From positions 1,551,837 to 1,615,836 of the forward strand of contig NZ_JH976535.1 in assembly GCF_000183545.2 (NCBI RefSeq): a stretch of 64,000 nucleotides of DNA. Reading direction: 5' to 3'. Positions 1 through 11,067 of this stretch are shown here, piece by piece. Origin of the DNA: Thermaerobacter subterraneus DSM 13965. GTDB taxonomy: Bacteria; Bacillota; Sulfobacillia; Thermaerobacterales; Thermaerobacteraceae. The notes beneath the pieces are model-generated. The model ran no database searches, was not told where the DNA came from, and saw nothing but the letters and a program-made list of their open reading frames with translations. The translations under genes were made by a program, and so were the position numbers. How positions within the stretch are numbered: the first letter of the stretch is position 1; the number at the start of each line of letters is the position of its first letter.

Positions 1-329
1 GGGCCGAAGCCTGCCCAGGCCCCAGGATGGGTCCCGCCCGGGCCACCACCGGCCGGGCCCAGGGGGCCGAGGGGGCCACCGGCCCCCAGCACCCCGCCCG
101 CCGCCCAGGGCCAGCCCATGGCGGCCGCCGGCCAGAGGCCGGCACCGGGCCCGGCGGCCGGCCAGCCCGGTCCCGCCGGCCCGCTCCACGCCCCGGCCCC
201 ACCGGCGCCGGGAAACGCCGCCGGCCCGGTGGCGCCCGCCGTACCGCCGGGGCCCGCCGTGCCCGCCTCCACCGGTTCGACCCAGACGTCAAAGACCCAG
301 CCGTTGACCGTCACCCGATAGCGTTTCAT
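1..329 (-). CDS. Biotin carboxyl carrier protein of a biotin-dependent (de)carboxylase, 5' part only
   Basis: The reading frame begins MKRYRVTVNG, the usual start of the biotin-carrier subunit of methylmalonyl-CoA/oxaloacetate decarboxylases and related carboxylases. About 25 structured residues are followed by a long Gly/Ala/Pro linker that stays open to the left edge. The biotinyl domain with its MKM motif would lie outside the window, so the biotinyl lysine cannot be seen. A GGGAGG ribosome binding site lies 8 bases before the ATG. The ATG overlaps the stop of the preceding small subunit as ATGA, which indicates translational coupling. Inferred role: carries carboxybiotin between the carboxylase/decarboxylase active sites of the carboxyltransferase encoded just upstream. 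The assignment rests on the N-terminus and context. Confidence 0.75.
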   Translation of the reverse strand, partial: MKRYRVTVNGWVFDVWVEPVEAGTAGPGGTAGATGPAAFPGAGGAGAWSGPAGPGWPAAGPGAGLWPAAAMGWPWAAGGVLGAGGPLGPLGPAGGGPGGTHPGAWAGFG

Positions 330-700
330 CCTCGTGTCCTCCCGTCCTTACGGCCCTGCCGGGTGGAGGCGTCCTGGGCCGGCGCCTGCTGCCGGCCGTC
401 CGGCCGCTGGGCGGCGGGGGGATGGGGCCGGCGGGGGCGCGCCTGCATGGCCGTGCCGGCGGCCATCAGCTCTTGCCTGCCGGCCAGGGCCCAGGGCTGC
501 GGCCACCCGCCACCCGCCGTGGGCAGGGCAGGCGAGCCCGCGATGGGGTTGCGCCCAAGGATTCCCGCCGCCCCGCCGCCGGCCCATGAAGGGCTCGCCG
601 GCGCAGGCCCAAGGGGTTCGATCCGGAGCACCCTGACCGGCTGCCCCGCCTCTGCCTCCACGGCCGCCATGATGGCGGCCACCACCGCCGGAGGAATCAC
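326..700 (-). CDS. Small accessory subunit of biotin-dependent decarboxylase (OadG/epsilon-like)
   Basis: This is a protein of about 124 residues starting at GTG, with GGAGG 8 bases upstream. Residues 1-30 (VIPPAVVAAIMAAVEAEAG) and the later WALAGRQELM segment match the pattern of small proteins found between carboxyltransferase and biotin-carrier genes in Firmicutes: a helix of the VIAAAVAA type followed by WslaGR.e.M. It lies between the carboxyltransferase (stop at 850) and the biotin carrier (ATGA overlap), so it is probably a structural or assembly subunit of that complex. It has no obvious transmembrane helix, unlike a true OadG gamma subunit, so I do not call it a sodium pump subunit. 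The C-terminal 40 residues are Arg/Pro-rich and may be dispensable. Confidence 0.55.
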   Translation of the reverse strand: MIPPAVVAAIMAAVEAEAGQPVRVLRIEPLGPAPASPSWAGGGAAGILGRNPIAGSPALPTAGGGWPQPWALAGRQELMAAGTAMQARPRRPHPPAAQRPDGRQQAPAQDASTRQGRKDGRTRG

Positions 701-849
701 CCTCCCATCCTCCTCCCACACCGGGTTGCACCCGAAACTGCGCAGGGCCCGCCTCGCGGGTTGTTCCTCCCTCCGGGCTCCGGGCAGCGGGAGGACCCCC
801 GCAACCGCCCCTCCCGCCTCCAGCCCCCCACCGCTCTGGGGCACCGGGT

Positions 850-2562
850 TCACAGGGGGATGTTGCCGTGCTTGCGGGCGGGGCGCTGCTCTCGCTTGCC
901 GGCCAGGCTCTCCAGGGCTGCCGCCACCCGCGCCCGGGTCAGGGCCGGCTCGATGACGTCGTCCACATACCCCCGGGCTGCCGCCACGTAGGGGCTGGCG
1001 AAGACGTCCCGGTACTCCCGCACCTTGGCCGCCCGCATGGCGGCGGGGTCGTCCGCCTCGGCGATCTCCCGCCGGAAGACGATGTTGCAGGCCCCCTCCG
1101 GACCCATGACGGCGATCTCCGCCGTCGGCCAGGCAAAGGCGTAGTCGGCCCCCAGGCCGCGGCAGCACATGGCGATGTAGGCGCCGCCGTAGGCCTTGCG
1201 CAGCACCACCGAGATCTTGGGCACCGTCGCCTCGGCGTAGGCATACAGCACCTTGGCCCCGTGGCGGATGATGCCGCCGTGCTCCTGGGCCCGGCCCGGC
1301 AGGTAGCCCGGCGTGTCCACCAGGGTGATCAGGGGAATGTTGAAGGCGTCGCAAAAGCGCACGAAGCGGGCGATCTTGTCGGACGAGTCGATGTCGAGGC
1401 ACCCGGCCAGCACCCGGGGCTGGTTGGCCACCACGCCCACCACCCGCCCGCCTAGCCGGGCGAAGCCCACCACGGCGCTCTGGGCAAAGCGCTGGTGAAC
1501 CTCGAAGAAGGTCCCCCGGTCCACCAGTCCTTCGATGACCCGGCGCACGTCGTAGGGCTTGTTGGGATCCGTCGGCACCACCTGCTCCAGTTCCGGCGCG
1601 GGCCGTCCGGGCGGGTCGCCGGTGTCGAGAAGGGGCGGTTCCTCCAGATTATTGGAGGGCAAATAGCTCAGAAGGTGCCTGATCAGGCCCAGGCACTCGC
1701 GCTCGTCCCGGGCGTAGAAGTGGGCCACGCCGCTGCGGGTGGTGTGGGTCGCCGCACCGCCCAGCTCTTCGAAGCTGATCTCCTCGCCCGTCACCGTCTT
1801 GATCACGTCGGGCCCGGTGATGAACATCTGGCTGGTGCCTTCCACCATGAAGACGAAGTCGGTGATGGCGGGCGAGTAGACGGCACCCCCGGCACAGGGG
1901 CCCATGATCACGGAGATCTGGGGGATGACCCCCGAGGCCCAGGTGTTGCGGGCAAAGATCCGGGCGAAGCCGTCCAGGGAGGCGACGCCCTCCTGGATGC
2001 GGGCACCCCCGGAGTCGTTGATGCCGATCAAGGGCGCCCCCGCCTTGAGGGCCAGGTCCATCACCTTGACGATCTTCGCCGCGTGCATCTCCCCCAGAGT
2101 GCCGCCGATGACGGTGAAGTCCTGGGCGAAGACGTACACCAGCCGCCCGTCGATGCAGCCGAATCCCGTGATCACGCCGTCGCCCGGCGCCTCCTTGCCC
2201 TCCATGCCGAATTCCCGCGCCCGGTGCTGGACGAACAGGTCCAGCTCCTGGAAGCTGCCGGGGTCAAGCAGGAGGGCGAGGCGCTCCCGGGCGGTGAGCT
2301 TGCCCTTGACGTGCTGCTGGGCGATGCGCTGGGTCCCGCCCCCCTGCTCCAGCCGCTGCCGGCGGGACCGCAGTTCGGCCACCTTCTCGGCCATGGACGC
2401 AGGTCCCGCTGCACCGGACGGCGGCTCCCCCCGCCCGTTGTCCTGCCCGGTGCCCGCGGGGCTGCTCGCCGCCCGGCCGCCGGGCGCCTGGCCCGCCCCG
2501 GCCGCCCTGGCGGGGGCGGGAACCGCCTGTTCGTCCCGTTTCGCCTTGCCGTCGCTGGTCAT
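850..2562 (-). CDS. mmdA: Acyl-CoA carboxyltransferase (methylmalonyl-CoA decarboxylase alpha / propionyl-CoA carboxylase beta type)
   Basis: This 570-residue protein has the two crotonase-like halves of the biotin-dependent carboxyltransferase family. The N half has [26 protein letters not shown] and [12 protein letters not shown]; the C half has VDTPGYLPG and [11 protein letters not shown], and the glycine pairs form the oxyanion holes. It moves CO2 between an acyl-CoA (propionyl-/methylmalonyl-CoA) and biotin on the carrier protein encoded downstream. The ATG at 2562 is preceded by GGAGG and AAGG. The frame is open further upstream but low in complexity. The first 55 or so residues are a Pro/Ala/Gly-rich extension missing from most homologues. 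It sits downstream of the glutamate dehydrogenase gene, with which it may be co-transcribed. Decarboxylase versus carboxylase direction cannot be decided from the sequence. Confidence 0.9.
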   Translation of the reverse strand: MTSDGKAKRDEQAVPAPARAAGAGQAPGGRAASSPAGTGQDNGRGEPPSGAAGPASMAEKVAELRSRRQRLEQGGGTQRIAQQHVKGKLTARERLALLLDPGSFQELDLFVQHRAREFGMEGKEAPGDGVITGFGCIDGRLVYVFAQDFTVIGGTLGEMHAAKIVKVMDLALKAGAPLIGINDSGGARIQEGVASLDGFARIFARNTWASGVIPQISVIMGPCAGGAVYSPAITDFVFMVEGTSQMFITGPDVIKTVTGEEISFEELGGAATHTTRSGVAHFYARDERECLGLIRHLLSYLPSNNLEEPPLLDTGDPPGRPAPELEQVVPTDPNKPYDVRRVIEGLVDRGTFFEVHQRFAQSAVVGFARLGGRVVGVVANQPRVLAGCLDIDSSDKIARFVRFCDAFNIPLITLVDTPGYLPGRAQEHGGIIRHGAKVLYAYAEATVPKISVVLRKAYGGAYIAMCCRGLGADYAFAWPTAEIAVMGPEGACNIVFRREIAEADDPAAMRAAKVREYRDVFASPYVAAARGYVDDVIEPALTRARVAAALESLAGKREQRPARKHGNIPL

Positions 2563-2804
2563 GGTCCCTTCGGTCCTCCGGTTTCTCGCCCGGTTTCGCC
2601 ACGCCTTGCTGGCCCGCGGCCCGGCCCGGAACCCGGCTCGGGCACCGTGGACCGGGCCCGGGACCGGCCCAGGACCCGGGCCTTGACGCGGGATGCCGCC
2701 GGGATCCCGCTCGCCGGCCCGGGCACCCGACCGGAAGCCGCCCGCGCGCCGGTCCACCGGATCCGGCCGCCGGCCCGGTACGGCCGCGGGCCTGGGCCCC
2801 GGGT

Positions 2805-4478
2805 CTAGGAGCGGAAGCTGCTGTCGGTACGGTGGATCCAGCCCCTCACCCGCATGGCCTCGGCCACCCGGGCCACCGCCACGGTGTAGGCGGCCAGCCG
2901 CAGATCCCGGGTCGGGAGCCGCTGCCCCGCCTCCCAGACCCGGTGGAAGGCCCGCACCATCCGCTCCTCCAGCCGCTGGTTGACCTCGTCCTCCGACCAG
3001 TACCAGTGGCACTGGTTCTGGACCCACTCGAAGTAGCTGACGGTCACGCCCCCGGCATTGGTCAGGATGTCGGGCAACACCACCACGCCCCGCTCCACCA
3101 GGATGCGGTGGGCCTCGGGGGTGGTGGGGCCGTTGGCGATCTCGCCGACGAGCCGCGCCTGGATCCGGCCCGCGTTGGCAGCGGTGATCTGGTTTTCCAG
3201 GGCGGCCGGCAAAAGGATATCACAAGGCAGGGTAAGCAAGTCTTCGTTGGTGATGGTGCGGGCGCCCGGGAAGCCGGACACGCTGCCGGTGGCCTCCTTG
3301 TGGGCGGCCACCGCCTCGGGTTCCAGGCCCCCTTCGTTGACGATGGCGCCCCCCGAGTCGCTGACGGCGATGACCCGGACCCCCATGTCGTACAGCAGCC
3401 GGTGGGCGATGCTGCCCGCGTTGCCGTACCCCTGGATCGCCACCGTGGCGTGGCGGATGTCCAGGCCCATGGCCTGGGCCGCTTCCCGGACCACAGTGAC
3501 GGCACCCCGGGCGGTGGCTTCGTGGCGGCCTAAGGAGCCGCCGATCACCAGGGGCTTGCCGGTCACGATGCCGAAGGCGTTCTGCTGGCGGATCTGGCTG
3601 AACTCGTCGGCAATCCAGGCCATCACCTGGGCCGTGGTGTAGACGTCGGGGGCCGGGATGTCCTTCTCCTCCCCCATCACCTGGGCCATGGCCTGGATGT
3701 AGCCGCGGCTCAACCCCTCCAGTTCCCGCGCCGACATCCGCTTGGGATCGCAGACCACCCCGCCCTTGCCGCCGCCGAAGGGAATCTCCAGCAGGGCGCA
3801 CTTGAGGGTCATCCACATGGACAGGGCCTTGACCTCATCAGGGGTGACCTGGGGGTGGAAGCGGATCCCGCCCTTGGTCGGCCCCAGGGCGTCGTTGTGC
3901 TGGGAGCGGTAGCCCACGAAGACCTCGGTGCGCCCGTCGTCCATCCGGACGGGGATCGCCACCTCGATGAAACGCAGCGGCCGCGCCAGGATCCGGTAGA
4001 CGGCGGGGTCCAGGCCCAGCACCTGGCAGGCGCGGGCAATCTCCTGCTTGGCCACCTCGTAGGGGTTGGGCAGGTCGGCACCCGTCTCCACCTTGCCGTC
4101 CCCGGCTCCGGCCCCGGCCGGACCGCCGGTCTCCCGGGCCGGCCCGGGTTGCGGCGCAAGGGTGGTTCCGGTGCCCTGCCGGGCCGCCGGCCCCTCCGGC
4201 CGGGCTGGCTGGGCTGCCGTCTCGCCCGCCGCCTCCCGTCCCCTGGCCGGCTCCGCCGGCGCCTCGGCCGGGGCGGGAACGGGCGGAGCCAGCGGCGCCG
4301 CCACCTCCATGGCCGTCGCCCCCGGGCGCGGCCCGGCGGCCGCCGGGGAGGGCGGGGGCCCCTGCTTCCCGGCAGGTTTCCCGGCAGGCTCCCCGGGCCG
4401 CCCCGGATCCGGCCGCGCCGGCGCGGGCCGCTCCTGCTCGGCCTGCTCCGGCCTCCCGCTCGAACCGTACCCTGTCAT
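2805..4478 (-). CDS. gdhA: Glutamate dehydrogenase (GLFV family) with long N-terminal extension
   Basis: Oxidative deamination of glutamate, or the reverse, with NAD(P). The dimerisation/catalytic domain carries [10 protein letters not shown] and GGGKGGV with the catalytic lysine. The Rossmann domain has the GYGNAG dinucleotide loop. The start at 4478 (MTGYGSS) follows GGGGG; a second possible start lies 12 codons upstream. Residues 1 to about 140 are almost purely Pro/Ala/Gly/Glu and precede the normal family start ([13 protein letters not shown]), giving 557 residues instead of about 420. A start inside the extension (MEVAAP) cannot be excluded. It is the first gene of the minus-strand group leading into the carboxyltransferase genes. 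Confidence 0.92.
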   Translation of the reverse strand: MTGYGSSGRPEQAEQERPAPARPDPGRPGEPAGKPAGKQGPPPSPAAAGPRPGATAMEVAAPLAPPVPAPAEAPAEPARGREAAGETAAQPARPEGPAARQGTGTTLAPQPGPARETGGPAGAGAGDGKVETGADLPNPYEVAKQEIARACQVLGLDPAVYRILARPLRFIEVAIPVRMDDGRTEVFVGYRSQHNDALGPTKGGIRFHPQVTPDEVKALSMWMTLKCALLEIPFGGGKGGVVCDPKRMSARELEGLSRGYIQAMAQVMGEEKDIPAPDVYTTAQVMAWIADEFSQIRQQNAFGIVTGKPLVIGGSLGRHEATARGAVTVVREAAQAMGLDIRHATVAIQGYGNAGSIAHRLLYDMGVRVIAVSDSGGAIVNEGGLEPEAVAAHKEATGSVSGFPGARTITNEDLLTLPCDILLPAALENQITAANAGRIQARLVGEIANGPTTPEAHRILVERGVVVLPDILTNAGGVTVSYFEWVQNQCHWYWSEDEVNQRLEERMVRAFHRVWEAGQRLPTRDLRLAAYTVAVARVAEAMRVRGWIHRTDSSFRS

Positions 4479-4664
4479 CGTGAGGCCCCCTTCCACGGCA
4501 CGTGGTGGCGGCAAGCCCCCGCGACCCCGGGAGGGTCGCAGCCTCCCCCCGGCGGGCCCGCGCCCGGCCCCGGACCCGGCGGGGCTTCCGGCTCACGGCA
4601 GCGGGAGGCCCGGCCGGACTTCCTGCCGGTGGCCCCTCTCCCGTACCAGGTACGCCGGCCGGCG

Positions 4665-4676
4665 GCCGGTTCGTCC
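4665..4676 (+). repeat. Copy of dispersed motif GCCGGTTCGTCC
   Basis: This is one of ten exact copies (either strand) of GCCGGTTCGTCC in the window. The others start at 19147, 23103, 24730, 33617, 47059, 55660, 57144, 57467 and 62031. Shorter GGTTCGTCC copies start at 15930, 19970, 35173, 38793, 51263, 59137, 63399 and 63771. This copy lies in the 295-base spacer between gdhA and yajC, where I see no gene. Function unknown; see findings. Confidence 0.8.
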
Positions 4677-4773
4677 CATGGCAAACCGGCCGCCGGCCAT
4701 CCTTCCGGGCTTCCGTCGCGCTCGGCCGGTGCAAGAAGCCCAACAGGTTACCCCTTCCCCCAGGGACGGCGGG

Positions 4774-5055
4774 CTAGTCGTCCTGCCCCAGCACCCGGGC
4801 AACGGCGTCCCGGCTCAGGCGGATCTCCACCTTGTCGGCGATGCGCAGGCGCACCGTGTCTTCGTCGACCCTGGTCAGGGTGCCGAAGATGCCGCCGATG
4901 GTGACCACCTTGTCGCCGGCCTTCAGCCGTGCCAGCATCTCCCGGCGCCGCTTCTGCTGCTGCTGTTGGGGCCGGATCAGCATGAACCACATGAGGCCGA
5001 AGAACACGGCGAAGATCAGCAGGTTCGAAAGCAGGGCATTCCCCTGTTCCGGCAC
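4774..5055 (-). CDS. yajC: Preprotein translocase accessory subunit YajC
   Basis: A 93-residue protein with one N-terminal transmembrane helix (residues 10-26, LLIFAVFFGLMWFMLIRP) followed by the YajC signature: a QQQQQKRRREML segment and the KVVTIGGIFGT turn. YajC associates with SecDF and SecYEG in the membrane and assists secretion. The GTG start follows GAGGTGG. It is the last gene of the conserved queA-tgt-yajC order found in many Bacillota, transcribed in the same direction 144 bases after tgt. The length is normal for the family. Confidence 0.95.
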   Translation of the reverse strand: MPEQGNALLSNLLIFAVFFGLMWFMLIRPQQQQQKRRREMLARLKAGDKVVTIGGIFGTLTRVDEDTVRLRIADKVEIRLSRDAVARVLGQDD

Positions 5056-5199
5056 AGCGCCACCTCGCTTTCCTCCAAGAGAGTGTACCCTTCACGGCTT
5101 CGCCGGGAGGCCCGGGCCTCCTGCCCTGCAGGGCCGCGCCCGCAGGGGACCGCCTGCGCCTTGCGCCCCATCGCCTTGGAGCCGTGTCGTCTGAGCCCG

Positions 5200-7577
<2,378 letters not shown>

Positions 7578-7746
7578 GCCCCTTCTCCTTCTGGCTCCGC
7601 GTTCTCCATGGCGACCTCGTACCCTCTTGCCCCGGGCGCGCCGGGCGGGGTCCCGGGCTGCAGGGTGGTGCGCCCGGGGCGTGGCGGTGGCCCGATGGGC
7701 CCTGCGGACCGCAGCCGCCTCGCCGGGTCACGTGGGGAATTATGAC

Positions 7747-7780
7747 ACAAAAAACCCCGGGGGCTCGCCACCCCGGGGCC
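7747..7780 (-). terminator. Intrinsic terminator of the sigI-rsgI unit
   Basis: Read on the minus strand, a GCCCCGGGG / CCCCGGGG stem with a short GGCGAG-type loop is followed directly by TTTTTTG. It lies about 80 bases downstream of the rsgI stop. Confidence 0.85.
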
Positions 7781-7857
7781 GGATATCCTGCCGGCCGTCA
7801 TGCCCGCTGCCGCGTGGCCGCCTGGGCCCGGCCATCCTTCCCTGCTCTCACGCCGCC

Positions 7858-9693
7858 TCAGCGACACAGCAAGGGATCGGTGATGCCGCCCACCAGGGAG
7901 CCCAGGAGCCCGCCCCCGTCCTGGCAGGTCACCAGCCCCTCCAGGTCGTCCAGCAGCATCCCGCCACCCGCCGGGCCCGTACCGGTATCGCCGGCCGTCG
8001 ATCCCGGCGACCCCGCTTCGCTGCCCGTTCCGCCGCGCGTGCCGGTGCCCGCGGTCGAGCCGCCACCCCCTCCATCCCCGCTGGTGGTTCCGCTCCCCGT
8101 GCCGGCGCCGGTGGAGCCCGCCGCGGTCCCGGTGGTGCCGGAGCCGCCTCCCGCAGCGGGGCGGGTGGACCCGCCCAGGCCGGTGCCGGGCAGGGGGAGG
8201 GGCAGGCGAACGCTGCCATCCCCTTGCCCGCCGCTCCCAGAACCCGCCCCCGAATCGCCGTTCCCGGTGCCTTTGCTGCCGCCGTTCCCGCCGGGCAAGG
8301 CCCGCGGCCACCCGGGCACGGAGGGAACCGGGGACGAGCCCGGCCGCCCGGGCCGAACCTGGGTACCAGGGGCACCGGAACCCGTCTTCTCCTTGGTCTT
8401 GCGGCCGGTGCCGGCCTTCTTCCCCGGGCCGCCGGCTCCCGGGCCGGACTCCCCGCCCGCACCGCCGCCCTGGCCTGCCTGGCGGCCTCCGGCCTTGCCC
8501 GCCGCACCGCCCTTGCCGTCCTGATCGCCGCCATGTCCCCTGGCCTTGCCCTTGCCCTGCGGCTCCCGTTCCGCCCCGCCGTCCGGCGAGCCGAGGAGGT
8601 TCACGGGCAGGATGACCTGCAGGATGCCGTCCTGCAGCACCTGTCGGAGGGTGCTCACCCGTTCCAGGCCGGCCAGCACGTCTGCGGCTCCGTCACCGCC
8701 CGCGCCCCCCGCATCCCGGTCACGCCCGTTGCCGGCGTTCCCGCCACCGGGCGCGGCATGCCCGCCGCCGGGGTTCCCCTGGTCCGTGCCCCCGTTCCCC
8801 GCGCCGGCAGCGGGTCCCTCCGCGCCGCGGTCCGGTCCGGGCGCCACGCCACCGGAACCTGCCACCGGCCCGCCGGTGCCTCCCTGCCCCGGCCGGCCGG
8901 TACCGGTCCATCCCCGTCGCACCTGCTCCGGTGGCAGGCTGGCCAGCCGGGCCAGCAGGTCGCCGACCACCGCGGGCTCCAGGGTAGTCCCCGTCCCCTG
9001 CCGGTCGAGGGCCTCCACCTCAGCCCCCAGGACCGCCGCGGTCTTGAACACCGAAAGCCCCGCCTGCCGCGCCAGCCGGGCCAGCCGGGGCCCCAGGTGC
9101 GGCTCGTCCACCGCCACCACCGCGGCGGCCACCGCCTCCGGCCGCTGGCGCAGCACCACGGCCGCACCCCGCTGGGCGCGGGCCACCGCCTGCCGTACCG
9201 CAGGTGGCAGGCGCCGGCCTTCATCCAGCGGTGCGGCAGCGATCACCACCACTCCGGGCAGGAGGCTGTCCTGCCGGGCGGCCCGTTCCACCAGCAGGAC
9301 CACCACCCGGTCCACCGGCAGGCCGACCCAGGCCGCCGGGTCGACCAGGGCCGCCGCCGCCTCGGTCAAGGGTTCGACCCCCAGCACGGCCGCCCAGGGG
9401 TCCGTCACCAGCCCGACGCTGGCCGGATCCAGATCGACGGTGACGTAGCTTGCCGGACCCGCCGCCGCCGGGGTCACCAGGAAGCCGCTGAAGACGGCCA
9501 CCAGCAGGGCCGCCGCGGCCGCCCAGGCCAGCAGCGGTCGCCAGGAGGGGCGCCGGGCCACCAGGTCCAGATGAACCTCCTGGCCCACATACCAGCGGCG
9601 ACCGCGCAGGGGCACCCGCAGGAACTGGCCCCCCTCCCGCAGGACGACGGCACGATCTCCGTCGATTTCCAGCACGACCGCCTTTGTCGTCAC
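7858..9693 (-). CDS. rsgI: Anti-sigma-I factor RsgI-like membrane protein with very long low-complexity tail
   Basis: Residues 1-50 form the RsgI N-terminal anti-sigma domain (KAVVLEIDGDRAVVLREGGQF, then a YVGQEV strand). It is followed by one transmembrane helix at about residues 53-75 (LLAWAAAAALLVAVFSGFLV). An extracytoplasmic domain of about 160 residues begins SYVTVDLDP and resembles the segment following the helix in RsgI proteins. The remaining 370 residues are Gly/Pro/Thr/Lys-rich and lack a recognisable carbohydrate-binding or protease domain. The gene lies 140 bases downstream of sigI on the same strand, the usual arrangement, so RsgI should hold SigI at the membrane and release it on an external signal. 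The GTG start follows GGGGGAGG at a rather long spacing. Confidence 0.8.
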   Translation of the reverse strand: MTTKAVVLEIDGDRAVVLREGGQFLRVPLRGRRWYVGQEVHLDLVARRPSWRPLLAWAAAAALLVAVFSGFLVTPAAAGPASYVTVDLDPASVGLVTDPWAAVLGVEPLTEAAAALVDPAAWVGLPVDRVVVLLVERAARQDSLLPGVVVIAAAPLDEGRRLPPAVRQAVARAQRGAAVVLRQRPEAVAAAVVAVDEPHLGPRLARLARQAGLSVFKTAAVLGAEVEALDRQGTGTTLEPAVVGDLLARLASLPPEQVRRGWTGTGRPGQGGTGGPVAGSGGVAPGPDRGAEGPAAGAGNGGTDQGNPGGGHAAPGGGNAGNGRDRDAGGAGGDGAADVLAGLERVSTLRQVLQDGILQVILPVNLLGSPDGGAEREPQGKGKARGHGGDQDGKGGAAGKAGGRQAGQGGGAGGESGPGAGGPGKKAGTGRKTKEKTGSGAPGTQVRPGRPGSSPVPSVPGWPRALPGGNGGSKGTGNGDSGAGSGSGGQGDGSVRLPLPLPGTGLGGSTRPAAGGGSGTTGTAAGSTGAGTGSGTTSGDGGGGGSTAGTGTRGGTGSEAGSPGSTAGDTGTGPAGGGMLLDDLEGLVTCQDGGGLLGSLVGGITDPLLCR

Positions 9694-9833
9694 GGCCCTG
9701 CACGCCTCCCCCGGCCGGTCCGTCCATCACAATCCGGCCTTCGTTAGTCCTTACGCAAAGAACCGGTTCGGTTCTGGGGTGAATGTCGCCTCCGCCCCCG
9801 AAAATCCGCCCCGCGCGCCTCCGCCCGTGTTCC

Positions 9834-10556
9834 TCACGCCAGGTATTCCTGGAGGAATACATAATCGCCGATGAGGATCAGGGCAACGGCGACGATGTAC
9901 TTGCGCTGGCGCTCGAGCGTCTTGCGGGACGCCTGCACCTCGGGGTCGGCCGCCAGTTCCCGCAAGGGCAGGGTCCGGTTCTTCAGCAGCGCCTCCCGGT
10001 ATGCCGGCACCGACGCCAGGCGCCGGGCCACCTGGATGGCCCGGTCCCGCGCATCCTTGTGCTTGGGGCAGTTCTCCACCAGATCGCTGAAGCGGATGCC
10101 GAAGCGGGCAAGCTCCTGCTGGAAGCGCAGGATCTCCTGGCGGCGTTCCCAGGCTTCCTCCGCCAGGGCGTGCTGGTCCAGGGCAGCCTGGACGTCCACC
10201 TGGTTGACGGGGTGGCCCTCCTCGTCTTCGGTCTCCAGGTCGCTGAAGGGGACCACGGCCCGCGTCGCCGACTGCTTGCGGAAGTGGTCGATGAGCCGGC
10301 GCTTGATCACCGTCTCGGCGAAGGCGATGAAGTTGTTGCCCCGGGTGTCGTCGAAGCGGTCGATGGCCTCGTTGAAGGCCAAAAGGCCGATGCTGATCTC
10401 CTCGTCCTGGCCGGCGTGCAGGTAGCGGCCGCACACGCGGGAGGCCACCTTGAGCACAAAGGGGGTGTACGCCCGGATCAACTCGTTGCGGGCATGCTCA
10501 TCCCCGGCCTTGGCCTGGACGATCAACTGGTCCGTCCCCAGGGGGCTCGGATGCAT
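9834..10556 (-). CDS. sigI: RNA polymerase sigma factor SigI
   Basis: A 240-residue sigma-70-family factor of the SigI type. The sigma-2 region contains GQDEEISIGLLAFNEAIDRFD and NNFIAFAETVIKRRLIDHFRK. The C-terminal SigI-specific region has the RFSDLVENCPKHKD block and ends LERQRKYIVAVALILIGDYVFLQEYL, typical of the family. The ATG at 10556 has GGGGTGGAG immediately upstream; the open frame further upstream is compositional only. It controls heat-shock or cell-wall/polysaccharide genes in other Bacillota. The partner rsgI follows directly. Confidence 0.93.
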   Translation of the reverse strand: MHPSPLGTDQLIVQAKAGDEHARNELIRAYTPFVLKVASRVCGRYLHAGQDEEISIGLLAFNEAIDRFDDTRGNNFIAFAETVIKRRLIDHFRKQSATRAVVPFSDLETEDEEGHPVNQVDVQAALDQHALAEEAWERRQEILRFQQELARFGIRFSDLVENCPKHKDARDRAIQVARRLASVPAYREALLKNRTLPLRELAADPEVQASRKTLERQRKYIVAVALILIGDYVFLQEYLA

Positions 10557-10748
10557 GGCTCCACCCCGTCGGCAAGTCCCGTCGCCGGCCACCCGTCCGG
10601 CGGGCCACCACCGGATCCACCGGCCCCTCCCCCGCCCTTCACCATCGCCGGCCACCGCCCCGGGAAGGCGGCCGCCGGTGCGGGACCGGTGACCGGCCGC
10701 CGGACCCGCCCGGCGGCCGGGAACCCGCAGCACCGGCCCCGCAGGCGG

Positions 10749-10979
10749 CTAGCGCCCGCGGAACAGCAGATTCAGCACCAGGGTCAAGAGCAAGCTCAAC
10801 AGCAGCGAGCTGGCGAGAGGAAAAAAGAAGGTGAAGTTTCCGCGCCGGATGACGATATCCCCAGGCAGGCCGCCGAAGCCGGCCCGGCCGGCGAGCCAGA
10901 GAAGGAGCCCCAGGGCCGCCAGGCCCAGGCCCATGAACACCAGCCAGCGTCCGATGTCCGTCAGCCCCACGGTCCTCAC
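10749..10979 (-). CDS. DUF2905 small membrane protein
   Basis: A 76-residue protein with two hydrophobic helices (residues 10-31 and 48-72) and the LPGDIVIRRGNFTFFFP block characteristic of the DUF2905 family, which is commonly encoded next to ruvB. Function unknown; it is predicted to sit in the cytoplasmic membrane. The GTG start overlaps, as GTGA, the stop of a 16-codon open frame. ruvB ends 88 bases upstream. Confidence 0.85.
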   Translation of the reverse strand: MRTVGLTDIGRWLVFMGLGLAALGLLLWLAGRAGFGGLPGDIVIRRGNFTFFFPLASSLLLSLLLTLVLNLLFRGR

Positions 10980-11026
10980 CCGGCCTTCCGGTGATCTCCC
11001 GTCTTGTTTCCCTGTTCCCGGCCCAT
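10976..11026 (-). CDS. Possible 16-residue leader peptide coupled to DUF2905
   Basis: An ATG preceded by AGGAG at 7 bases opens a 16-codon hydrophilic frame (MGREQGNKTGDHRKAG). Its TGA overlaps the GTG of the DUF2905 gene as GTGA. Such an overlap permits translational coupling, but the peptide resembles nothing I know and the frame could be fortuitous. The AT-rich stretch just upstream (11040-11070) is unusual for this window. Confidence 0.3.
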   Translation of the reverse strand: MGREQGNKTGDHRKAG

Positions 11027-11067
11027 CCCACGTCTCCTACAAAGTTTGCAATAACATGACGAAATGA

